Positions 1-6,881 of a stretch of 13,725 bases of DNA are shown one piece after another (position 1 is the stretch's first letter; each line of letters begins with the position of its first letter). The DNA is from Clostridia bacterium (GTDB lineage: Bacteria; Bacillota; DSM-521; Neomoorellales; Neomoorellaceae). The notes beneath the pieces were generated by a model that saw nothing but the letters and a program-made list of their open reading frames with translations, searched no databases and was not told where the DNA came from. The stretch is taken from contig JASUSX010000023.1 in the NCBI GenBank assembly GCA_030445875.1, positions 1 through 13,725 on the forward strand, read 5' to 3'. The position numbers were made by a program, and so were the translations under genes.

Positions 1-42
1 TGTGGGTAAAAATTTAAGCGAGCAATAACACCACATTTAACT

Positions 43-48
43 GGAGGG
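43..48 (+). promoter_or_regulatory. Shine-Dalgarno site that decides the first gene's start
   Basis: GGAGGG lies 6 bases before the ATG at 55 but touches the ATG at 49. Normal spacing favours the ATG at 55, so the protein probably begins M-A-A-G-K rather than two residues earlier. Only 48 bases lie upstream in the window, so the operon promoter cannot be judged. Confidence 0.7.
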
Positions 49-54
49 ATGGTT

Positions 55-1416
55 ATGGCAGCGGGTAAAATCCCCTTTGGCCCCACCTTTACAGAGATGT
101 GCGACCCGGCGCAGATAGACCCGGCTATCAGACAGCGGGCTCTGAAGGCCCTCAGGGAAGACGAACTGGACCCCATTAACCTGTTCAACATCACCTGGAA
201 AGACGAGCATAACCAGGTGCGGAAAATGGTCTTGCCCCCGGAAGTGACCGGTGTGGACGCCAACATCGTTGTCCTGCTGGGCCGGGGATTCCCTTCCGGC
301 TCCCATAAGGTGGGGCCGGCCTACGCCACCTTGATCGAGGGTTGCGTCGACGGTGTCATTAAGCCTGGCGAGCATACCATCCTGGGACCATCGACAGGTA
401 ACTTCGGCATTGGCGTAGCCTATATCTGCAAACTCCTGGGTTTCCGGGCGGTAGTTATTATGCCCGATAACATGAGCAAAGAACGCTACGAGCGCATCCG
501 CAGCTACGGCGGGGAGCTGGACCTGACCCCGGGCACCGAGTCCGACGTTATCCTGACGCTGCAGCGGACCCATGAACTGAAAAAGGACCCCCGGAACTTC
601 GCCCTGGCCCAGTTTGAGCTGCTGCCCAACTACCGCTTCCACCGCCATGTTACCGGCAATGCCGCTATCGAGGCTGTCCAGGGTATTGGCAACGGTCGCA
701 TTGCCGCCTTCACCTCGGCACCCGGTTCGGCGGGGACCCTGGGCGCCGGCGACCAGATCAAGAAGGCCTTCCCTGAGTGCAAAGTCGTGGCCCTGGAGCC
801 CTACGAGTGTTCCACCCTGTACAACGGCGGCCGCGGCCAGCACCGCATTGAGGGTATTGGCGACAAGATGTGCACCCTCATCCACAACGTCTTGAACACT
901 GACTTTATCGTCCTCATCCACGACGAGGACACCGTCCGCGGCCTGAAGGTCTTCCAGGATGGCACCGAGATCCTGATTAAAAATGGGGTGCCAGAGGCCG
1001 CTGCTCTGGCCCTGCGGGACAACTTCGGGCCGTCCGGCATCTGCAACATCCTGGGCGCCATCAAGATGGCAAAATACCTGCACCTGGGCCCTGGCGATAA
1101 TGTGGTGACCATCGCCACCGACGGCTTCGACCGCTATCCCTCCGTTATGGCGGACCTGGCCCGGCGTACCCTGGAGCTGGAGGATTTCGTCCTGGAGCGC
1201 TGGTTTAAGGATGTCTTCCTGAAGGCCAGTACCCATTATATTATTGATACCCGCCGGCCGGAGGCCAAAGAGCGCCTCTTCCAGCAGAAGGAGAAAGACT
1301 GGTTGCCCTTCGGTTATACCCGGGCCTACCTGGATGCTATGAAGGCCCCGTCCTTCTGGGACGACGAGTATGCCAAAGTGGAGTATTACGACGAGCAGAT
1401 AAAGAAAATGCGTTAA
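55..1416 (+). CDS. PLP-dependent fold-type II enzyme, cysteine synthase-like, role in purine/hydantoin catabolic operon
   Basis: A 453-residue cytosolic PLP enzyme of the tryptophan-synthase-beta/cysteine-synthase superfamily. Seen: SGSHKVG with the probable Schiff-base lysine K85; STGNFGIG (113-120) as the substrate/asparagine loop; and the glycine-rich phosphate loop SAPGSAGTLGAG (221-232). A later EPYECSTLYNGG...HRIEGIGD stretch resembles the EP...GIG region of O-acetylserine sulfhydrylases. It is longer than a typical cysteine synthase (about 310 residues), with an N-terminal leader of about 60 residues and a C-terminal extension of about 85 rich in aromatic and charged residues. It heads the five-gene operon, 52 bases before the molybdenum hydroxylase gene. 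Inference: it acts on an amino acid made by the downstream hydantoinase and carbamoyltransferase, perhaps as an ammonia-lyase or beta-eliminating/replacing enzyme. True cysteine synthesis is less likely given the context. Family is sure; reaction is not. Confidence 0.85.
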   Translation: MAAGKIPFGPTFTEMCDPAQIDPAIRQRALKALREDELDPINLFNITWKDEHNQVRKMVLPPEVTGVDANIVVLLGRGFPSGSHKVGPAYATLIEGCVDGVIKPGEHTILGPSTGNFGIGVAYICKLLGFRAVVIMPDNMSKERYERIRSYGGELDLTPGTESDVILTLQRTHELKKDPRNFALAQFELLPNYRFHRHVTGNAAIEAVQGIGNGRIAAFTSAPGSAGTLGAGDQIKKAFPECKVVALEPYECSTLYNGGRGQHRIEGIGDKMCTLIHNVLNTDFIVLIHDEDTVRGLKVFQDGTEILIKNGVPEAAALALRDNFGPSGICNILGAIKMAKYLHLGPGDNVVTIATDGFDRYPSVMADLARRTLELEDFVLERWFKDVFLKASTHYIIDTRRPEAKERLFQQKEKDWLPFGYTRAYLDAMKAPSFWDDEYAKVEYYDEQIKKMR

Positions 1417-1468
1417 GGAAGGGAACCCCTCGCGGGGGATAATACTCAAGCCGAAGGGGGGAAATGGT

Positions 1469-4036
1469 ATGCGCCTGGAACTAATGGTTAATGGCCGGCA
1501 ACGGGTAGTTGATGTTGCCGCTGACGCCACCCTGCTGGAGGTCCTGCGGGAGAACCTGCACCTGACGGGTGCTAAGAATGGGTGCCAGGAGGGCACCTGC
1601 GGCGCCTGCACCGTGCTCCTGGGGGGCCGGGCGGTGCGGGCCTGCCGGATTCCGGCCGCCAGGGCCGCGGGCCAGGAGGTTACCACCATCGAAGGCCTGA
1701 GCCCGTGGGAAAAGGAGATCTACGCCTGGGCCTTTACAGCTGCCGGGGCTGTCCAGTGCGGCTTTTGCACCCCGGGGATGGTTATGGAGGCCAAAGCCCT
1801 GCTGGACCGGCAGCCGGACCCGGATGAAGGCGCGATCCGCCAGGCCTTGAAACCCCATCTCTGCCGCTGCACCGGTTACCAGAAGATTGTAGCTGCTGTC
1901 CGCCTGGCTGCGCGCGCCCTCCGGGGCGAGGTAAAGCTCCGGGCCGGGGAGGCGGCGGGGATGGGCCGCGCCTTTTACCGGCCCGATGCCCCGGCCAAGG
2001 TCCGGGGGGAAGCCGTCTTTGTCGACGATATGCACCTGCCCGGTATGCTCTACGGCGCTGTCTTCCGCCTGCCCTGCGCCCGGGCCAAGGTCAAAAGCAT
2101 AGATGTCTCTGCAGCCAGGGTGCAACCCGGGGTGGTGGCCGTCCTTACGGCGGCGGACATTCCGGGCCAGCGTTACCAGGGCCACATCTTTAAGGACTGG
2201 CCGGCCCTGGTGGCCCCGGGCGAGGAGACCCGCTACGCCGGCGACGCCCTGGCCCTGGTGGCGGCCAGGAGCAGCCGGGAAGCCCGGGCCGCCCTGGACT
2301 ATATTAAGGTCGATTACGAGGAATTAACGCCCCTGACCTCCCCGGAGGCCGCCCTGGCGCCTGGGGCGCCGGCCCTGCACCCGAAGGGTAATTTATTGAG
2401 CCAGACCGTGGTGCGGAAGGGTGACCCTGAAGCGGCCTTAAAATCCTGCGCCCATGTAATTACCAACACCTATACCACACCCTTTACGGAACACGCCTTC
2501 CTGGAGCCGGAGAGCGCCCTGGCCGTGCCCGAGGCCGGCGGGCTGACGGTCTATACGGGCACCCAGGGCGTCTACGAGATCCACACCCAGCTTGTTTCCT
2601 TGCTGAACCTGCCGCCGGAAAGGGTGCGGGTGGTCAACCGCTGCGTTGGCGGCGGCTTTGGCGGTAAAGAGGACCTGAGCGTCCAGCACCACGCCGCCCT
2701 CCTGGCTATGGCCACCGGGAAGCCCGTGAAGCTGACCTGGACGCGGGGGGAGAGCATCCTCTGCCACCCCAAACGCCATGCCATGACCATCACCATGACC
2801 ACCGGCTGCGACGCCGCCGGCAATCTGGTGGCCCTGGTGGCGGACATTGTGGCCGACACCGGCGCCTATGCCTCCCTGGGAGCCCAGGTACTGGAGCGGG
2901 CCTGCACCCATGCCACCGGCCCCTACCGTATCCCCCATGTAAGCATCTGCGGCCGCGCCGTCTATACCAACAATCCCCCGGCGGGGGCTTTCCGCGGTTT
3001 CGGCGTGCCCCAGTCCAACTTTGCCATGGAGAGCCAGATGAATCTCCTGGCCGTAGCTACCGGCCTTTCCCCCTGGCAGATCCGCTGGCAGAACGCCCTG
3101 GAGCCGGGGGATACCCTGGGGACCAGGCAGGTAGTAAGCGCGGACATCGGCCTGAAAGAGACCCTGCTGGCTGTCAGGGAAGCCTTTGAATCCAGCCCCC
3201 GGGCCGGTATCGCCTGTGGTTTTAAGAACGTCGGCCTGGGCGTGGGCACCCGGGATGTGGGCCGGGCCAACCTGGTGGTGACCGGGGGGCGGGTGCAGAT
3301 CTACTCCGGTGCGGCCTGCATGGGCCAGGGGCTGGAGGCGGTCTTGATCCAGATTGTCGCCGAGGCCACTGGTCTGCCGGCGACCCTCATTGACTGCACC
3401 CTCTCCGATACCGCCCTGACCCCCGATGCCGGCTGCACGACAGCCTCCCGGCAGAGCCTTTTTACCGGCGAGGCCGTGCGTAGGGCAGCGGCGGACCTGG
3501 CGGCAGTCTTACAAGGGCATACCCTGGCCGACCTGGAGGGCCAGGTTTTCCGGGGGGAATTCTACGGTGCTACTGATCCTATTAACTCCAGCAAAGAACA
3601 CCCCCTGACCCATGTTGGCTACAGCTACGCCACCCAGGTGGCAATCCTGGACGAGGCTGGCCGGGTGGCGAAGGTGGTGGCTGCCTATGACGTGGGCCGG
3701 GCCATTAACCCCCTGAACCTGGAGGGCCAGATCGAGGGGGGGATTGTCATGGGCCTGGGCTACGCCCTGACGGAAGACTTCCCGCTGGCAGAGGGTATCC
3801 CCGTGCGCCAGGCCCTGGGCCGCCTGGGGCTGCTCAGGAGCCACCAGGTGCCGGCCATGGAGGTGCACCTGATTGAAAAGGGCGGTACTGCTTATGCCTA
3901 CGGGGCCAAGGGCATTGGTGAGCTGGCGACCATCCCCACAGCGGCGGCCGTCGCAGGCGCCTACTACCGCCGCGACGGCAAACTGCGCCTCTCCCTCCCC
4001 CTGACAGGTACGCCCTACGGTAGAAGGGAGAAGTAA
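1469..4036 (+). CDS. Molybdenum hydroxylase, fused [2Fe-2S] and molybdopterin subunits (probable selenium-dependent xanthine dehydrogenase type)
   Basis: An 855-residue cytosolic enzyme of the xanthine dehydrogenase/aldehyde oxidoreductase family, expected to hydroxylate a purine-like heterocycle. Residues 1-80 are a plant-type ferredoxin domain (C39, C44, C47, C59). Residues 85-150 are the second [2Fe-2S] domain (QCGFC with C97 and C100; CRC with C132 and C134). From about 165 follow the two molybdenum domains: GGGFGGKE (394-401), AFRGFG with R509, CMGQG (617-621), and the probable catalytic glutamate E818 in KGIGE. There is no FAD domain, so electrons must leave through a partner. Length, fused layout and the TTASRQ segment (657-662) fit the family called selenium-dependent molybdenum hydroxylase 1 (selenium as a labile ligand, not selenocysteine; no in-frame TGA). 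A GGGGGG run 7 bases before the ATG supports the start. D. gigas-type aldehyde oxidoreductase is the alternative, less likely beside hydantoinase and YgeW. Confidence 0.9.
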   Translation: MRLELMVNGRQRVVDVAADATLLEVLRENLHLTGAKNGCQEGTCGACTVLLGGRAVRACRIPAARAAGQEVTTIEGLSPWEKEIYAWAFTAAGAVQCGFCTPGMVMEAKALLDRQPDPDEGAIRQALKPHLCRCTGYQKIVAAVRLAARALRGEVKLRAGEAAGMGRAFYRPDAPAKVRGEAVFVDDMHLPGMLYGAVFRLPCARAKVKSIDVSAARVQPGVVAVLTAADIPGQRYQGHIFKDWPALVAPGEETRYAGDALALVAARSSREARAALDYIKVDYEELTPLTSPEAALAPGAPALHPKGNLLSQTVVRKGDPEAALKSCAHVITNTYTTPFTEHAFLEPESALAVPEAGGLTVYTGTQGVYEIHTQLVSLLNLPPERVRVVNRCVGGGFGGKEDLSVQHHAALLAMATGKPVKLTWTRGESILCHPKRHAMTITMTTGCDAAGNLVALVADIVADTGAYASLGAQVLERACTHATGPYRIPHVSICGRAVYTNNPPAGAFRGFGVPQSNFAMESQMNLLAVATGLSPWQIRWQNALEPGDTLGTRQVVSADIGLKETLLAVREAFESSPRAGIACGFKNVGLGVGTRDVGRANLVVTGGRVQIYSGAACMGQGLEAVLIQIVAEATGLPATLIDCTLSDTALTPDAGCTTASRQSLFTGEAVRRAAADLAAVLQGHTLADLEGQVFRGEFYGATDPINSSKEHPLTHVGYSYATQVAILDEAGRVAKVVAAYDVGRAINPLNLEGQIEGGIVMGLGYALTEDFPLAEGIPVRQALGRLGLLRSHQVPAMEVHLIEKGGTAYAYGAKGIGELATIPTAAAVAGAYYRRDGKLRLSLPLTGTPYGRREK

Positions 4037-4146
4037 GCTGGGCAAGCTACCCTTTGAAGCGGTGGTGCTGTGTCCCGGAGCCTGTACCCTCCAGCCCAGG
4101 CTGGCGTATAGCATTGATATCCATTTTTGGTAGAAATCTATTTTCT

Positions 4147-4152
4147 AGGAGA
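4147..4152 (+). promoter_or_regulatory. Shine-Dalgarno site supporting a GTG start
   Basis: AGGAGA sits 9 bases before the GTG at 4162. The nearer ATG at 4152 opens a different frame that does not encode the zinc ribbon, so the GTG is the real start. Confidence 0.7.
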
Positions 4153-4161
4153 TGACCCGGG

Positions 4162-5415
4162 GTGAGCAATATAACCCGGCTGCGCTGCATCAACTGCAGC
4201 CGCACCTATCAACCCGAGCCGGGCCTCTACACCTGTCCCATTTGCGGTTCCACCGACGGCATCCTGGACGTAGAATACGACTACGACTATATAAACCGCT
4301 CCCTTTCTAAAGCAAGCCTGGCCGCTAACCGGGAGCCTTCCATGTGGCGCTACCGGCCTTTCCTGCCGATAGCCCAGGAGGGGCCCCTGCCGCCCCTGCA
4401 GGTGGGCTGGACTCCCCTCTACCGGGCGGAACGGCTAGGGGCCGAGCTGGGGTTAAAGGAACTGTATATCAAGGACGATGGCTTGAACCCCACCGGCTCC
4501 CTGAAAGACCGGCCCTCGGCCGTGGCGGTAGCCCGGGCCCTGGCTGAGGGGGCCCGGGTAGTAGCCTGTTCCTCCACCGGCAACGCTGCTTCCTCCCTGG
4601 CCGGAGCGGCGGCCTCCGTGGGGCTGAAGGCGGTCATCTTTGTCCCCGGCCGGGCCCCCCAGGGTAAGGTAGCCCAGCTCCTGATCTTCGGTGCTACGGT
4701 GATCAGCGTCCAGGGATCCTATGAGGACGCCTTCCACCTGTCGGCGGCAGCCATCGCAGAACACGGCTGGTACAACCGCAACGCGGCCATCAACCCTTAC
4801 CTGGTGGAAGGCAAGAAGACGGTCTGCCTGGAGGTGGCCGAGCAACTGGGCTGGCAAGTCCCCGACTGGGTGGTCCTGGCGGTAGGCGACGGCTGTACCA
4901 TGGCCGGGGCCTGGAAGGCCTGGGTGGATTTGAAAAAGGCGGGCTGGATTGACCGGCTACCCCGGATGCTGGGGGTCCAGGCTGAGGGCTGCTGCCCCCT
5001 CACCCGCGCCTTCCGGGAGGGTACCAGGGTACGCCCCATGGAGGAAAATACCCTGGCCGACAGCATCGCCGTGGGCGTGCCCCGCAACCCGGAAAAGGCC
5101 CTGCGGGCCGTCCGGGATTCCGGCGGGAGCATGATCAACGTCAGCGACCAGGAGATCCTGGCGGCCATGGGCACCCTGGGCCGGACCAGCGGGGTCTTCG
5201 GTGAGCCGGCCGGGGTAGCCGGCACAGCCGGCCTCCTGAAGGCCGTCCGGGAAGGGGTTATTAAATCCGGGGCAAGGGTGGTCGTTCTGGTTACCGGGAA
5301 CGGCCTCAAAGACGTGGCCAATGCTATCAAAGCTGCCGGGGAACCCATCCGGGTGGCACCCTCCCTGGAGGCCTTGCGGGAAGCTCTGGCCGGATTTGAG
5401 GAAGGAAAAAACTAG
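4162..5415 (+). CDS. Threonine synthase-like PLP enzyme with N-terminal zinc ribbon (probable ammonia-lyase paralogue)
   Basis: A 417-residue fold-type II PLP enzyme starting with GTG. A zinc ribbon opens the protein (C9-x2-C12 and C25-x2-C28), as in many bacterial and archaeal threonine synthases. The PLP lysine is K115 in NPTGSLKDR, the substrate loop is SSTGNAASS (N141), and the phosphate-loop position reads GDGCTM (242-247). GEPAGVAGTAGL follows near the C-terminus. Overall length and order match threonine synthase. However, the canonical PTGSFKDRG reads PTGSLKDRP here, and the usual glycine/asparagine-rich phosphate loop is altered. With no homoserine or threonine gene nearby and a hydantoinase 35 bases downstream, I infer a catabolic paralogue, for example one deaminating the amino acid released by the pathway (the YgeX-like step). 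Genuine threonine synthase remains possible. The family call is strong; the substrate is not. Confidence 0.85.
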   Translation: MSNITRLRCINCSRTYQPEPGLYTCPICGSTDGILDVEYDYDYINRSLSKASLAANREPSMWRYRPFLPIAQEGPLPPLQVGWTPLYRAERLGAELGLKELYIKDDGLNPTGSLKDRPSAVAVARALAEGARVVACSSTGNAASSLAGAAASVGLKAVIFVPGRAPQGKVAQLLIFGATVISVQGSYEDAFHLSAAAIAEHGWYNRNAAINPYLVEGKKTVCLEVAEQLGWQVPDWVVLAVGDGCTMAGAWKAWVDLKKAGWIDRLPRMLGVQAEGCCPLTRAFREGTRVRPMEENTLADSIAVGVPRNPEKALRAVRDSGGSMINVSDQEILAAMGTLGRTSGVFGEPAGVAGTAGLLKAVREGVIKSGARVVVLVTGNGLKDVANAIKAAGEPIRVAPSLEALREALAGFEEGKN

Positions 5416-5435
5416 GTGTTAAAAGTGAAACTGGC

Positions 5436-5442
5436 GGGGAGG
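5436..5442 (+). promoter_or_regulatory. Shine-Dalgarno site supporting a TTG start
   Basis: GGGGAGG lies 8 bases before the TTG at 5451. The upstream GTG at 5425 runs into a TAA after seven codons, so TTG is the only reasonable start for the hydantoinase. Confidence 0.7.
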
Positions 5443-5450
5443 CAGTAAAG

Positions 5451-6833
5451 TTGAACCTCTTGCTGCAAGGTGGCTGGGTAGTAACCGCCGATAGGTTAGA
5501 GCAGGCCGATGTGGCCGTTGCCGGCGAGAAGATTGCCGCCGTAGGCCCGGACCTGGCCGCGCCCGGAGCACAGGTGCGGGACGTTAGCGGCAGGTATATC
5601 CTGCCCGGGGTTATCGACGCCCATGTCCACTACCAGATGCCCGTCGGCAACCTCTTTACGGCTGACGACTGGTTTACCGGGACGCGCCTGGCCGCCTGCG
5701 GCGGCGTTACCACCGTCATCGACTACGCCGAGCCGGTTAGCCCCGGTGAACCCTTACTGGCGGCCCTAAGCAGGCGCCGGGCCGAAGCCGGGGACCTGGC
5801 CTGCGTCGACTTCAGCCTGCACCAGGTGGTCTTGGCTGGCCAGGAGGAAGACACGGTTGGCCTCAAGGCTGTAGTCGGGGAAGGTGTAGCCAGCTTCAAG
5901 GTTTTCACCACCTATAACCAGCGCCTGAGCCCGGCTGCCATCGGCCGCTTGTTGCAACAGGCCCGCAACCTGGGGGCCCTGGTTACCGTCCACTGCGAGG
6001 ACCACGAGATGATTACCATGAAAAGGCGGGAGCTGGAGGCCGCCGGGCAGACAGACCCCGCCTACCACGCTGTGAGCCGCCCGGCAGCAGTAGAGGTCAA
6101 GGCCATCCAGGACCTTATCCAAAAGGCCGGGGAGGCCGACGCGCCAGTCTATATTGTCCACGTCTCCACGGGCAGCGGGGCAGCAGCCATTGCCGCCGCC
6201 CGGTCCCGGGGCCAGGAGGTTTACGGCGAGACCTGCCCCCATTACCTCCTGCTGACAGCAGAAAGATACGCCGGGCCGGAGAGCCGCCTGTTCCTGATGT
6301 GCCCCCCCTTACGCACAGCAGCCGATAATGAGATCCTCTGGCAGCACCTGGCGGCCGGCGGCCTCCAGGTGGTGGCCACCGACCACTGCAGTTATAGCCG
6401 GTCACAGAAAGCAACCGGGACGGCCTTTTACAACACCCCTTCCGGGGTGCCCGGGACGGAGACCTTGCTGCCCCTGCTGTATTCTTACGGTGTACGCAGC
6501 GGCTGGCTGACCCTGCCCCAGCTGGTCCGGGTCTTAAGCACTAACCCGGCGCGTCTCTTCGGCCTTTACCCGCGTAAAGGTTGCCTGGCGCCAGGCAGTG
6601 ACGCCGACCTGGTTATTTTTGATCCTCGCCGGCAGGTTACCCTGACGGCGGCAGGGCTCCACTCGGCGGCTGGTTACACTGTCTTTGAGGGTTTTTCCCT
6701 CCAGGGCTACCCGGAGGCTACCTACCTGCGGGGCCAGCTAATCTATGACCAGGGGCATTTCCTGGGCCAGGCCGGATGGGGCAGGTTTATTCCCGGCCAG
6801 GTTGTACCCGGGGGCCAGGATTTGCTAAAATAA
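5451..6833 (+). CDS. hyuA: D-hydantoinase / dihydropyrimidinase (cyclic amidohydrolase)
   Basis: A 460-residue amidohydrolase expected to open a hydantoin- or dihydropyrimidine-type ring to an N-carbamoyl amino acid in the cytosol. All binuclear metal ligands are present: H58 and H60 in DAHVH, the carboxylated lysine K150 in ASFKVF, H181 in VTVHCED, H237 in YIVHVST, and the catalytic aspartate D311 in VATDHCSYS. ETCPHYLLL (260-268) and the C-terminal PGSDADLVIFD strand are typical of the dihydropyrimidinase branch rather than of allantoinase or dihydroorotase. Length matches E. coli HyuA (about 460). It starts with TTG and is spaced 35 bases after the threonine-synthase-like gene and 48 before the carbamoyltransferase, which fits one transcript. 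The carbamoyl product would be the natural substrate of the next gene's enzyme. The symbol is given by family and context analogy; substrate preference is unknown. Confidence 0.9.
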   Translation: MNLLLQGGWVVTADRLEQADVAVAGEKIAAVGPDLAAPGAQVRDVSGRYILPGVIDAHVHYQMPVGNLFTADDWFTGTRLAACGGVTTVIDYAEPVSPGEPLLAALSRRRAEAGDLACVDFSLHQVVLAGQEEDTVGLKAVVGEGVASFKVFTTYNQRLSPAAIGRLLQQARNLGALVTVHCEDHEMITMKRRELEAAGQTDPAYHAVSRPAAVEVKAIQDLIQKAGEADAPVYIVHVSTGSGAAAIAAARSRGQEVYGETCPHYLLLTAERYAGPESRLFLMCPPLRTAADNEILWQHLAAGGLQVVATDHCSYSRSQKATGTAFYNTPSGVPGTETLLPLLYSYGVRSGWLTLPQLVRVLSTNPARLFGLYPRKGCLAPGSDADLVIFDPRRQVTLTAAGLHSAAGYTVFEGFSLQGYPEATYLRGQLIYDQGHFLGQAGWGRFIPGQVVPGGQDLLK

Positions 6834-6881
6834 GCCTGTCTGACCGCTAAAAATAATTCAACTTGGTATGGAGGGAAAGGT

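Noticed and set aside
55..1416. Assignment of the first gene as YgeX (diaminopropionate ammonia-lyase) or as OrtB (2-amino-4-ketopentanoate thiolase)
   Set aside because: The lysine motif (SGSHKVG) and the HRIEGIGD region resemble cysteine synthase rather than the FK-type motifs I recall for YgeX or the GSFKAR motif of OrtB, and no OrtA-like small gene is visible.
1424..1440. Small CCCC/GGGG hairpin between the first two genes
   Set aside because: The stem is only 4-5 bp with no T-tract; the next gene's ribosome site follows at once, so it is not a terminator.
37..1689. A 550-codon open frame on the minus strand, antisense to the first gene and the start of the second
   Set aside because: Its translation shows no recognisable domain and is low-complexity-like, it lies opposite a well-supported PLP enzyme and the ferredoxin domain, and stop-free antisense frames are common in G+C-rich coding DNA.
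4035..4133. Short open frame after the molybdenum hydroxylase stop, reading ...EAVVLCPGACTLQPRLAYS...
   Set aside because: There is no start codon with a ribosome site, the upstream protein already ends with a complete C-terminus, and I recognise no family. Kept only as part of the gap finding.
4114..4142. Promoter-like TTGATA-N17-TCTATT before the threonine-synthase-like gene
   Set aside because: Transcription would begin inside or next to the AGGAGA ribosome site (about 4149), leaving almost no leader; probably chance in an A+T-rich patch.
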